Shown one piece after another: positions 24,828 to 37,900 of a DNA stretch of 64,000 nucleotides. The notes beneath the pieces were generated by a model. The model saw only the letters and a list, made by a program, of their open reading frames with translations. It was not told the origin of the DNA and ran no database searches. The translations under genes were made by a program, and so were the position numbers. Position 1 is the first letter of the stretch, and each line of letters starts with the position of its first letter. Location: assembly GCF_022581195.2 (NCBI RefSeq), contig NC_061468.1, positions 12,046,001-12,110,000 of the forward strand. The letters run 5' to 3'. This stretch comes from Helicoverpa zea (lineage: Eukaryota; Arthropoda; Insecta; Lepidoptera; Noctuidae).

Positions 24828-25697
24828 CATAGATGTAATATACAAACAAGATTGCGCACTATCAAAATATATGTTTACGAAAATAAACTCTATTCCAACG
24901 CAATAAGGTACTAAATTGGCTGCATAATACACAGAGCAAATCCGAGCCGAGAGGGATAGTTATAACGGAGGCCGCGTGTCTCGTTCTAACACCTTGTTAG
25001 TATAAAAAAATGTTATGATCAACAGTTTTGTCTACTATTTTAAGAATTGTAAGTCAACAAATTAATAACCAGAATCGCATTAATTTATTCGCATTGATTC
25101 CTAAACCATAAAGAACATAAATTTGTGTTTTGCTTTTTTTTATTTGTAGCCCTGAACGCACCTAGCGCGTATTCTGCATTTAAAATTTTGTTTATATTTT
25201 TTTGCATGAAATGAATTTAAACTATTAAAATGGTGAAAAAGTGTTGCATTTATACTTGTAAAAATGAATCCTATGGTGGTTGCAATATGTCGTTCCACAG
25301 GTTAGCTAATAATAACATTTTCGTAAGTCAAACAACTAGGGTGCCCATGAATTCTAGTAGGTAATGAGTCAAAATATGTGTGACGGATTCTCAAACTGTT
25401 ATACTATTGATACAGCTTCCCAAAAAATGAAGAAAGGCGACATAAATGGCTCATCAGTCCATATATGAAGCAAAAATACAAAAAATCAGTCTTCACTTCG
25501 AATCTTTCTGCTTTTATACTGCTAATTACCAAAACAAACTTCAATGCCAATCTTGTTTAATAATCTTAGCAAATTCGGATTTGTCTCACATAGCTTAATC
25601 TCATAGTCCATTAGAAAGGGACAGACAGTCTCCGTACCATCTGCTTCACTCGGCTCGTTTTTTGGGTAAAAGTGCGCAGTCCTGTATTACGTCTATG
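24828..25697 (+). mobile_element. P-superfamily-like element carrying a THAP ORF
   Basis: Inverted ends begin CATAGATGTAATA and CATAGACGTAATA (complement). The flanks GGTGTGAG (24820-24827) and GGTGTGAA (25698-25705) form an 8-bp target duplication with one mismatch. Eight-base duplications together with a THAP-coding exon point to the P superfamily. Non-autonomous: no transposase core is present. Confidence 0.75.
25230..25560 (+). CDS. Partial THAP domain protein inside the element
   Basis: Two exons, 25230-25300 and 25416-25560, join in phase and leave an open frame of 71 codons plus stop. The product starts MVKKCCIYTCKNES, then reads SFPKNEERRHKW, matching the first half of a THAP (C2CH) DNA-binding domain: the CxxxC pair, the FP motif and the invariant Trp. 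The second zinc-binding pair (C-x2-H) is missing, so normal zinc binding is doubtful. It may be an unexpressed relic of a P-type transposase gene. Confidence 0.55.
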
Positions 25698-25934
25698 GGT
25701 GTGAATCAATGTCACTCAGTGTCCTGTCCAGTCCAGTGTCACTCAGAAAATGACAGTTATTGTCCTGTTTGTTGCATCCTGTTGTGTCGTTTCATTAAGC
25801 TTGATTTTACAAATTAATAGCCAAACTCTATTTAAAAGCTTCTTTTACAATTGTGTTGTAAATTAATCATCATTGATCAGCGATCAGTGATCTGCTAGTC
25901 TTATAAGTACATAATATCAATATCTTACAAAAAA

Positions 25935-28900
25935 ATGTGAGTGATGTGATACCAAGGTATATTTCTTCAAAATAAAATTAGGTTTTTCAATATATTTTTT
26001 AAGATTTAATGTTTTGCAAGTTTAGGTCATCGCGTGACGAGATAAGACGGCGAGATCGCTCATCGAGTAAGACAGAACATCGTATGGACCGCAAACACAG
26101 GAGTGACGACAGATCGAGGCCTCATTCTCCCCATACATCTAAAGACAGGTCTATTAGTAGAGAAAGAAAAGACTCAAAACGAAAAAAAAGTAGGAAAAAG
26201 AAAAAACATTCATCTAGCAGTAGGTCAAGCAGTGACAGTGATGAGGAGGAGCTTAAGTTGTTACAAAGACTTGAGGCAGAGCGCCTCAGGCTCAAGGAGG
26301 AGAAAAAGAAGCAGAAGGAAAAATTGAAAGCTAATGAGACACCTGAAGAAAAGAGGTACACTCAACTACATCATAGTGACCACACAACTTCCTGCCTTAT
26401 AGTAGCATACTGTTATTCCTTCCCTCACTCAATATTACTTGATCCCAGTAGAAACATATAGGAAGTGATGGTACAATAGGTATATTTATATAAGTATTTG
26501 TGCTAACAACATTTTAATAACATTAAATGTTAAACTGCCAGGGCTCGGCGCCTGAGAGAGAAGCAAGAGAAGGAGCGTAAGCGTCGTGAGCGCATGGGCT
26601 GGGACAATGAGTATCAGTGCTACACCAACCAGGACAATCCCTTTGGTGACTCTGCACTGACCAACACATTTGTCTGGACAAAGAAACTTGCCAAGGAAGG
26701 TGTCAAGACTGTGTCTCGAGATGAACTCGAAGCTCTCAATCGACAAAAGCAATTGGAGAACAAAATAGAGTTGGAAAAGGTAATTCTTGAAATCAAACAA
26801 GTTCAACAGCAGCCATTTGCTGTGGTTTTACCTATGTCTTGGCAGAACTTCTTTTTGTACCTTGATTTAGCTTAATACGTCACCTTGGGATAGTGTAACT
26901 TCACAACAGTAAAAGAATTTGTTTACTCAGTACTTTTGGAGACAAAAGGCTTGGAGGGAATTTACTATCGCCAAAATTATAGGCAAAATATTTTTTTGCC
27001 AAAGGTAATTTACTTAAATTGAACAATAAGATGTCATTTCACAATGAAGTAGTGGTTGTCAAGTGGATAAATAAGTAACGTGTAAAGTATGAATGTAGGT
27101 CAATTCCAGGTCAGGCAATTACCAATGCAAGTTTTCTAAGTTTGTATGTGCTTTCTATGTATACCTTGTACACCACTGACAGTGCTGCACGATAATCTGT
27201 AGATCCCGGCTGTCATTTGAACACCTTTGGCAGTAGTTACAGGTAGTCAGAAGCCTAAGTCCAGAACCAGTTTAACCTAGGGGTCTTTGTAAAACACTGG
27301 TTCTCAGCTGCATCCGTTTAGACTGGAAGGCGACCACAGCATAGTTGGGAAAAGGATGGTGATGAAGTGTTGATGGGTGTTTTTCAGAAAACTTGACCCT
27401 AGCAAAATCGGCCTGTCCCACACCTTCAAACATTTTTATTTTGATTTTTTTATATGGCACGTGTGAAAGTGAGTTTTTGATAAATTTAGGTATATATTTT
27501 AATGTACAATTAAATCAATATGTAGCATAAAAAGTGGATAGTTATTTTTATATTTAAAATAAACCTAAAGAGGACGTATAAATATCGTGTGTCCCATGGC
27601 GCTCTTGGAGATTTCAAATACATCTTACTTCTAAAATATTCGTTTTTGGGTATGTTTAAGTTTTTGAACTTAGTCTCTGTATTTCTAAAAACGTATTTTT
27701 AATTTTTATGCCATAAATTTATTGTTATTTTAAGAAATATCATTATTTTAATGTTGTCCTACGAAAATCATTGTTCCGGAAAATCCGGTTTCGTCACGGT
27801 GAATTTGATATCGTACTCAAGACAAAATCTACTAATTTGTGTTTTTTCTACCTTCTTGGCAACTTTATGACCGTATTAGGATTCCGCCATTGCCGTTTTA
27901 AAGTCAGTTAAGGCTAAAACTGTGACGACAATGTTGGTGTCATCGGCGCGCAAAATTTTTGATCCGGATAGTGGCAGTATTTAAAAGGTCAATAAATTGT
28001 TTTCTTAACTCTATAACACTGTATATAACATAAACAACTCATTATTATTAGATTAGTAAGGCTAAAAACAAGGTTTTTAAAATAAATATTAGTTATTTTC
28101 AATTTTAAAAGTCTCGTGAGATGAAAACGTCACCTCCTGTGCGTCACGTTACATACTACCGGAACAAAATCGTAACGATCTTGAATTGTAAAGCTTAGTG
28201 TACAATTAAATAATTTATGGGAGCGTCCTGTCCGCGCGTGTGGTAGGTATCAAACGAAAAGGCTTACATTTAATCGGTTTTGTTTATATATGTGTGTGTA
28301 AAGGTTTATATCTAAAAATTTAGTGAGTTAATACTTTATTCTTTGTAATTGTGTTTTGAAATCGGCAGTGTGGACATTGCTCAAATTATTCTTATCCATC
28401 ACAAAATTTTCATAATAGTCACTGTCCCATATTCTGGATGTTACAAAAATGGTTTAAAAATATATATTTTTCATTTTATAGCGTTTATTTTGGCATCATA
28501 GTATTTTGTTAGTATCTAAAATTTCTCACTAGGCTTGATTTTGGAAATCGTAGCGGGTATCATTAGTAATGACAACTTTTCTAGTGAGATGTGTCCAAGA
28601 AGTGACGAAAGTGAAATTATTTAGCTGATTATATAATAATCTTATAGAATTATGCTATCGTTTTGTTTGTTTTTAAAAGATTTTAAGTATATCTTTATGC
28701 CACCATAAGTTGATTTCGTTTTAATACTTGTTTGTTTTATTTCTAATTAATTATATTTTGTGACGTTCAGGAATACTATGCATCATACGCTGACAGAAAA
28801 ACTTTAATATTTCTTAAAATCATATTATAATTTTAATTTAAAATGCAGATTTAGCTAGTTAACAATATATTCTTTAATATTAGAGTAAATAAAATAGAAT

Positions 28901-31900
28901 TCACGAAATAAAAAAAAAATATTTCCTGTGCGTCACAGGGTATTCTTTTCTGAAAATCACCCTGATAATAATTTGGTGTTCATTAACAATTTTTGGGTTA
29001 ACAATGATTGTTTTTGGGATTAGTTTGTTTAAATAGTTAAGCAAGATGTTATCTTTGGGTAAAATTTTACATTTAAATGTGGGTCGAATTTTGGTGACCA
29101 TTTACTAGTTTTGTCTGTTTTATGATCTGTATGTGGTAAGCTAAACATATGCCATTTTGAAAGATTTTTAAAAAGGGCTGGACTTCTAGATTACATAAAT
29201 GTGTTGTACATTTATGTAAAAGTTTACATAAATTTGTCCCAATCCTTAATGTCTTATATCTTAGTGAGTTTTGAATATTTTTTGTGCGTGGAATATGATA
29301 CTAATATTATAAAGCGGAAGAGTTTGTGAAGCCGCTGGCACAAGCTAGTTGTTTAATATATACTAGCTTCTGCCAGCGGTTTCACCCGTATCCTTTGGGA
29401 ACCTCTGCACGAACCCGAATAAAAAGCCTACAGCCTTCCTCGATAAATGGGCTATCTTACACTGAAAGAATTGTTCAAATCGGACCAGTAGTTCCTGAGA
29501 TTAGCGCGTTCAAACAAACAAACTCTTCAGCTATATTAGTATAGATGTATGTATATTCGGCGTGTATTGTTGCGGGCTGCAGGTGAAGCAGCGGCGGCTG
29601 GAGCGCGAGGCGGAGCGCGCGGCGCGCGAGGCGGAGGCGGCGGGCGCGGCGCGCGCGCGCGAGGCGCTGCAGTTCCACGCCTGGGCGCGCCAGGAGGACG
29701 CCTTCCACCTGCACCAGGCGCGCCTGCGCTCGCAGATCCGCATCCGCGACGGCCGCGGTGCGTCTCTCCCGCCTCATTGCCGACTGCCGCGCTTGCCGTG
29801 CCAGGCGTGACAGTCACTTTTACCTACAATAGAATGGTTATTCTTACCAGTCTAACCGAGGGGTATCGGGTTGCCCGGGTAACTGGGTTGAGGAGGTCAG
29901 ATAGGCAGTCGCTTCTTGTAAGGCACTGGTACTCAGCTGAATCCTCACAACACTCCTTAAACCCTCACAGATGAATGTAATGATTAAAAAGTTTAAAATA
30001 ACATAACGAAACAGCTGGTAACCTTGCACCTAGTAAATGGTATAACTGTGAGGTATGTTGCAGCCAAACCCATCGACCTGCTAGCGTGGTACGTGAGCTC
30101 GGAGGAGTGCGTGGACGCGCTGGAGATGCACGAGCCCTACACCTACCTCAACGGGCTGCAGGCACAGGACTTGGAGGACCTACTTGAAGATATCAAGGTT
30201 GTGACTCATTCATGCCTGGACCTGTCACATAGATCACATAGATAGTTTATCACTTACCATACATCACCATCTATCCATGTCTATTCATATCCTGGGGCGC
30301 GATTCTACTAATTTTACTTAAGCGACATACGGTTCACATCCAAGTGAGATCCAATCATGACTGAAATTACGATTGAAGCGTATGTGGCATTCCGCTATTT
30401 TTCTTTTAAATTAACGTTTTTATCCGTTTCTGTGATTCCTTAATAAATCGCATTGTCTGTAAATTATTTTCGATACGACACACCTACCCTAAGCCAATCG
30501 AATGTCATTGGAATATGATTGGTCTTATACTAGTAGCAGAATGCCTGCTAAGGTTAAAACTGCTATTGCGATTCAATTTCTATTCAATTTTGACATTATT
30601 AACTTAGCAAAATCGGTATTGATATTGTGTATATTGATGTTAATAAAAGGTTTTCAATAGAGCAATGTAGTGGTGGACAATGTGTAAAGCTAGCAGTGGT
30701 GAGGCAGGTGTACAAGGAGCTGGAGAACAACGCGAACCAGGCGTACTGGCAGGACGTGCAGACCATCGTGCTGGCCGAGCTGGGCAAGCTGCGGCGGCTG
30801 GCGGCGCCCGACGCGCGGCGCGACGGCGTGCACCAGGCCGTGGCCGACGACGTCACGCAGGTGTTCCGCGGCAAGAGCGGCGCGCAGCTGCAGGCGCTGC
30901 AGGCGCAGATCGAGCGCAAGATCAGCGGCCGCCGCGACGGCGTCGACGTCGGCTACTGGGAGAGCCTGCTCAGCCAGCTCAAGGGTGAGTGTGGCGCGGC
31001 TGCGGCCTGTGCCTGTGTGTATGTGTGTGTGTGTGCTGACGCCGCCGCCGCGTGTTGCAGCGCACATGTCCCGCGCGCGTCTGCGCGACCGCCACCAGAC
31101 CAACCTGCGCCGCAAGCTGCAGCTGCTCAAGCAGGAGCAGGGCGTGGCCGCCGCCTCCACCTCCGCCTCCGCGCCCGCGCCCGACCTCAAGCGCGAGCCC
31201 GATGAGCCGCACAGGTAAAACACGATATAATAATACATAGCCTATCTAGTTTTTACGGATAGGTATTCCGTATAAGGTATAAACTTAAAACACTGAGCGT
31301 GGCCCCATAAGCTCTTGACCGGTTTTTATTAAAGTTGCGCTTTTATAATATTGGAGTGATTGAAGATAACAAGATTTAGTAAGTGGCGAGATTCGTGTAA
31401 CTGATAAGGATCGTGTCGCAGCCCCGTAGCGGCGGCGAGCCCCGTGGCGTCGACGTCGGCGGCGGGCGAGGTGGCGGGCTCGGCGGCGGACGAGGCGGCA
31501 GACTCAGCGGCGGACTCGGCGGCGGAGTCGTCGGGGTCGGAGCGCGGCGCCAGCGTGGCGCTGTACCGCGCGGGGCGCTACTCGCCGGCGCCGCTGTCGC
31601 CGCGCGCGCTGGAGCCGGGCACGCTGCTGACGGAGGCGGCGCTGGACGCGCAGCGCCTGGCGTACCTGCGCGCGCGGCAGGCGGGCGCGGCGGGCGGGGC
31701 GGGCGCGGGGCAGGCGGGCCCGGCGCTGGGGCCGGCGCCGGGCGACGCGGCGCTGGAGCGCGAGGCGCGGCGGGCGATGGGCGCGGCGCCGGACGAGGCG
31801 CAGTTCAGCGTGGAGCACGCGCTGCCCGACCAGCCCTGTCTGTGGGCCGACAAGTACCGCCCCAGGAAGCCCAGATATTTCAACCGGTCAGTATTTTCTA

Positions 31901-34900
31901 CCGCACTTCTCGAACCAGAGTTAATATTCCTCTCTGACAGACCTATCGATGTATGTAGATCAATTTCATAATTGTGCCGGCTCGTCTTCGATACCAACTC
32001 TCATTTAAAGTAAGCTAGTCCAGTAAAGCCATTCACGATAACCTCGAGCTAAGAATTTTGCTGAACATTTACGTTTCATTATCACAATTTTTTTTTCATC
32101 CCACCATCTCGGAAAGAGTAGTTTTACTCTTTGATATCTGAGCGCAAAAGCCGTTTTTATCCTCTAGAGCGGCAAAGTGATTTGAATTTAGAACATCGTG
32201 TGCAATACTCCATTTGTGACAATCTTGATAAGACTTTTCAAACAAATACATATTAAACAAATAAAATACTGCTTATAATAATTATTCCATTAATTAAGTC
32301 ATTTTTATTATTGTTTTTACATACATTATTAACCTCGTTTCATTTTTAAACTGAGTTTTCAAATAAATGAACTTTAATAGGTACTGCTTTTTAATTTGAT
32401 ACTCATATGTGCGCGCCATTTTGTTTTTTGCATTTAGTAATTTCCTCGATGAGGTGGGATGAAAAGTTACGTGTTGCACTCGAGTGCAAAGATTTTTCAC
32501 CTTGTGCTCTTTTGATTCCCTCGCTATCGCTCAAGATTCTAATTATTGAAACACTCGCTGCGCTCGTGTTTCAATTTTAGAATCCTTCGCTTGCTCGGTC
32601 ATCAAAATTGAGCCCGCGGTTAAAAAGCAACTTTGCACTCTTGTATAACAAATAACTATTTCATCCCACCATCTCGGAAAGAGTAGTTTTACCCTTTGAT
32701 ATCTGAGCGCAAAAGCGGTTTTTATCCTCTAGAGAGGTAAAGTGATTTGAATTTAGAACATCGTGTGCAATACTCCATTTGTGACAATCTTAAAAAATAA
32801 TGGATAAGTTGGTATGTGATGTGGTAATGAGGCGGCGCTTGTGACAGGGTGCACACGGGCTTCGAGTGGAACAAGTACAACCAGACGCACTACGACATGG
32901 ACAACCCGCCGCCCAAGATCGTGCAGGGCTACAAGTTCAACATCTTCTACCCCGACCTCATCGACAAGAACGCCACGCCCGAGTTCTCCCTGGTCAGTGC
33001 ACTGCTCATACTGTCGTCTAATTCACTCATCAGTAATTCATTCATTGTGTACATTGAAGCCAGGGTGCTTAAGGATCATCAGAATCTGTTGGTTACCACC
33101 AGGTTACCCATTTCTAGCAGTTTTGGAATTCTTGTCTGTTTATCTGTTTGTTTGTGCACGCATCACGTAAAATCTTTAGAATTATTAAAATCTTAAACAA
33201 ACTTTATAATGTAGGTATCTTGTTCTATAACTTAGTCTTTGTTTCTTGAAAATCGGGTCAGTCAAAAGATATTATTTAATGAGTTCAAGAAGTAAAATAT
33301 CATAGTCCCCAGGCCGGCGAACAAAGGAGATGGCCATAGTAAAAAAACCCAGAATCGACAGCAACGAAATGGGTACCAATGGGTTCATTATGATAAACCT
33401 TTGATGGTGCCAAAAAGTCCAGCCTGAAATCCATGGGGGATCCATATATCATATTTTCCAAAAATATTTTATGTTGAATTTATGTTTATTTTAAAGGTTA
33501 TTTACATCAAGGAACATAATAAAACAAGGTATACTAACATTATGCAAGCCAATAGCAATATCCCCATAGTTACAGAGTTGGCCTGGTGATTAAAAGATCT
33601 TGAGTTTGACCCCTACCCATTGCATTATTGACATGACACCACTCCAGAAAAGATTACTTATCTAACTGGGGAGGTTTCCCAGTTATGTGCAACCTTCATA
33701 CCTGGCAAAGAGTAATTAAAAAAAAAACTATTATTAGGTGCATCAGCAAAAAGTTTAATTTTTTTTTTGGCTCTTTAGTGACAAGTATAGTTGTCACTTA
33801 TCCGCATTAGTGGAAAGTACTCTTCAATACGAATAATATAAGCCCAAACACGAGGTAGTTTGCATATTCAGTGGTCGAGTTCCCTCGATCTTCTCTCGTC
33901 TCCATCATCAAGTCAACTGCAAACCTCCGCTCTTGTATAGTGCTAGCAGACATACACCTGAGTGCCAAGTTTTTACCCTATGCACGCCTACAACTTTCGC
34001 AAGTTGCTCTCAATTTCTCAGAGTTTCCATCATCAGATCCTCACCTGATGATTATCTGAGAAGTATACCCTATCAAACAAAAAAAAATATTTTGCAAATC
34101 GCAAACTTCTGACAGCAAACAGTAAAGGCAAACTTTTTTCGCGACCTAAATTCTTGATCGAAAAGCCGTCATAAAAAGAGAACCCCATGGTTTTTGGATG
34201 AGATGAATTACTTTTTTAAATCCACACATTATAATAAATTCAATGATACATATGAGGTTTCTTTCGACTGTGTGTGTTTTTTGGACATCTCCTTTTTTTA
34301 TAACGCATACAAAGGAGATGGCCAAAAAAAAACCCAGAGTCGACAGAAACTTCGTATGTATGGTTGGATTCAGTATAATTTGTAGATTACAAAAAGTATT
34401 TCATATCATCTAAAAACCATGGGGTTCTCTTTTTACAAGGTTATTTCGATTAAGATTTTAGTATATAAAAAAGCTTAACTTTTCTGTTTGCCGTTTCTTT
34501 AGAAGTTGTGCGTCTAGGGTAAAAACTTTACACTCAGGTGTATGTCTGTTAGCACTATACACCAGTGAAGGTTTAGAGCTGACCTGATGATGGAGAAGAG
34601 AGACGGTCAAGGGAACTCGGCAATGGTGAATATTAACTACCTCGTGTTTGGGCTTATATTATTCGCATTGACGAGAACTTTTGACTTATGCGAATAGTGA
34701 CTAAAAATAAAAAAAAGTAAAACTTCTTTTTTTTTCTTTTAAGTTTTTTTTTATCAACCTTTGCCAGTTCAGAAGTTTCCACATGGGTGGGGGTCAAACT
34801 CAAGACCTTTTAATTACCAGGCAAACTGCTCTGTAACTACGGGGATATTACTATTCGCATGTATAATGTTAGTATACATTGTTTTTTATGGTCCTTTATG

Positions 34901-37900
34901 TAAATAATCTTTAAAATCAACATACATTCAACATAACCTACTTTTGTGAAAATGTGATATAGCTCCTATACCCCATGGATTTCAGGTTTGACTTTTTGGC
35001 ACCATCAAAGGTCTATCATAATGAACCCATTGGTACCCATTTCGTTGCTGTCGATTCTGGGTTTTTTTACTATGAAAATTTGGCCATCTCCTTTAAGACT
35101 TAAGTTGTGAATGCCTTTCTTACGATGAGTCCGACAAACTTTTCTAATGCGCGAAGTTTGGCGCTGCTGCGTTTTTGAATGCTTGACTGCTGGAATTGTC
35201 GATATGACGTCACTATGACTCTTCGTACGTACAAGTTTTTTGTTTTTTACAAAGTTAACTTCAAAATTATGGTCAACTTGTCCGACAAAGGTCATGCTGC
35301 GTATGGGGTGTCCAACTGGGGCCCGATTCTCCTAAGTTAATAAAGTCAAAATCGAATAGAAATCGAATCGCAATATGATCGGAATAGCAGTTTTAACCAT
35401 ATCGGGCATTCTGCTACTAATAAAAGACCAATCGCATTCGATTGACATTTGATTGGTGTGCGATTGGTCTGCTATTTTGGTGATTTTGGTCTATACGGTA
35501 GTTTGCTGTACAATCATTTTGCAATCGTAAATCATTTGCAGACAAAATGATTCATTATTGAATGACAGAAAAGGATAAAAACGTTTATTTCAAAGAAAAA
35601 ATAGCGGAATGCCACTTACGATTCAATCGTAATCGAGTCGGGATTGAATCTCAGTCGAATCGAGTCGAACGTGAATCGTATGTCGCTTAAGTAAAATTAG
35701 GTGAATCTGGCCCCTGTCCACCATCCGGAAAATGTATATATATTTTAAAGATTTGGTATAAATTACGGACAATAGGTGTTGGATGTTAACAGGAAATCAT
35801 CAATATATGATTCATTTCTACAGGAGGTATTTATTAACTAGATACGCCTATCCATAATATAATATAACATTATATAAGCTATAGCTTCCGAAATACTAAC
35901 AATTAGTCGAAGTTTTTTTATTCTGAAATGTTGCATTTAAAACCGTCTGTCGAATAATGTATAAGGGTGCTTACATAAAGAAACAAGTTGCCGATACAGG
36001 CAAACCTGTACGGGTAGGTACCGATCAGTGCAGGTATAATATTTCAATACAATCCAATTGACTCACTTATAAAGAAACAGGGCCCCGATTCTCCTAAGTT
36101 AATAATGTCCAAATCGAATAAAAATCGAATCGCAATATGATCGTAATAGCAGTTTTAACCATATCGGGCATTCTGCTACTAATAAAAGACCAATCGTATT
36201 CGATTGACATTTGATTGGTGTGCGATTGGTCTGCTATTTTGATGATTTTGGTCTATACGGTAGTTTGCTGTACAATCATTTTGCAATCGTAAATCATTTG
36301 CAGACCACCCCATTGGTTTGCCTAATTTGAGGTTTCTTTGATAAAGAACACTTTATAATTAATAATAATAATAATAAATCATTTATTTCGGATTCATCCT
36401 AAAATTACATCCATATTTGTTAGTAAAATTACAAGCTTATAAACTAGTGTTAGTAATAATTAGCACTCATTTCTTTATTATTTAGCAAAAAACTAAAAGC
36501 TACAGAATTTAATGAGATTTTTGTGACTGCATTATCTTTACTAACTTCTGAATTCTTGGTTCAGTACTACTCAAAGCTAAACGCATGTCGGCAGTGGCAT
36601 CCAACAGATTTCTATGCTTGTTTTTAACAATCAGAAGCGTTGAAAACACACTGACGTATTTATAGCTTAAAAGGGGGGTCCACTAGTTTAAAAAAACAGA
36701 CAGTTTCGTAGGTAAGCAAATGCAAAGAAAGACATACACATGCATATCTATAGTGTATTCACGGAGACGAGTTAGTAGAGCGCTATCTCACTCACACAAT
36801 TTTTTAACTGCGATTGGTCAGTGATAAATGCTAAGGCGGTGTACACAGTACGAGTACTTTTTAGTCTACTCATACTTCCCGTATTGTGCAGACGTGCTCT
36901 TCTTTGTGACTGTGCGCTCAACTTGTGAACCGGCTGGTGTATTGGATTATATGATTGATTGCTTTGATTGAGATAATGGCGGATATCGAACAATCTGCTG
37001 TTAAAAGAAAACGGCGGGCTTTTTTGTCTACCGAGAAGGCTATGATTTTAAATATGTACCACGCAATGAGAAATGCAGACTCTTCGGCCTCCAAGGGTGA
37101 CATTCTGAAAGCAGTTGCATCTTCTTTAGGTGTTCACTGGGCTTCTGTTCATAGAATTGTAAAAGAGAAGAATGATAGTGGCGAGCTAAAATCTCCGAAG
37201 AAATTGAAGCAACGTTTGTCAATTGTTGATACGATTGATAACTTTACAAAATGTGCCATCAGAAATATAGTCCACAATTTCTTCGCGCAGAATGAAATAC
37301 CTACTCTTGATAAGATTTTAAAGAAAATCAGTGATGATGGCACTTTGGGCGTTATAAAGAGAACGACGCTACATAAAATATTGAAAAAAATTGGTTTTAA
37401 ATTTTGTAAGAGAAGCAGAAACAGCTTATTGCTGGATCGCGATGACATATTCTTTTGGAGAAGAAATTATCTGCGAGCTATCAAAAATGCACGAAATAAT
37501 CATCAAAAAATCTACTATTTAGATGAAACTTGGGTGAATGAAGGTCACACTACCTCAAAAGCTTGGGTCGATACCACAGTGAAAAGCAGGCGAGACGCTT
37601 TTATTAATGGACTAACAACTGGCTTGAAAACACCTTCAGGTGTGTATTTTTTATTTATGTACTGGTCAATATTAATTTTTAAGCGGCGCATGTGTGCTAA
37701 TGACCGGTTTATTGTTCTTTTGTCATAAATGAGCATTATCATAATAAAATACTTTTTCCCAATTTTTGCATAGAAAACTGGCCCAGGTGCGCTACATCCA
37801 TTGTTATTATTATCATTAAGTTATAGTTATGTTCTCAGTGTTGAAACACGTGTTTTATAACATGTTTTATATTCTCTTTACAGGAAAAGGCAAAAGACTA

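Larger units (their letters stand above)
24338..25934. promoter_or_regulatory. Shared TBK1-cactin upstream region
   Basis: The two genes are transcribed away from each other from this 1.6-kb interval, so both promoters should lie here. About 870 bp of it is a transposable element (24828-25697). The rest is AT-rich, and I see no certain core promoter motif. Confidence 0.55.

Noticed and set aside
26009..26025. Cactin start at MFCKFR
   Set aside because: Kept only as an alternative: these codons overlap what looks like the polypyrimidine tract and TTTAG acceptor of a short first intron.
32094..32796. Direct repeats read as a small LTR element
   Set aside because: No primer-binding site, polypurine tract, TG...CA ends or target duplication could be seen.
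35005..35295. 96-codon minus-strand ORF
   Set aside because: Runs across the right arm of a foldback element; no domain.
37829..37883. Separate gene starting at ATG 37829
   Set aside because: These codons lie in the transposase intron; the conserved reading resumes at 37884 after a CAG acceptor.
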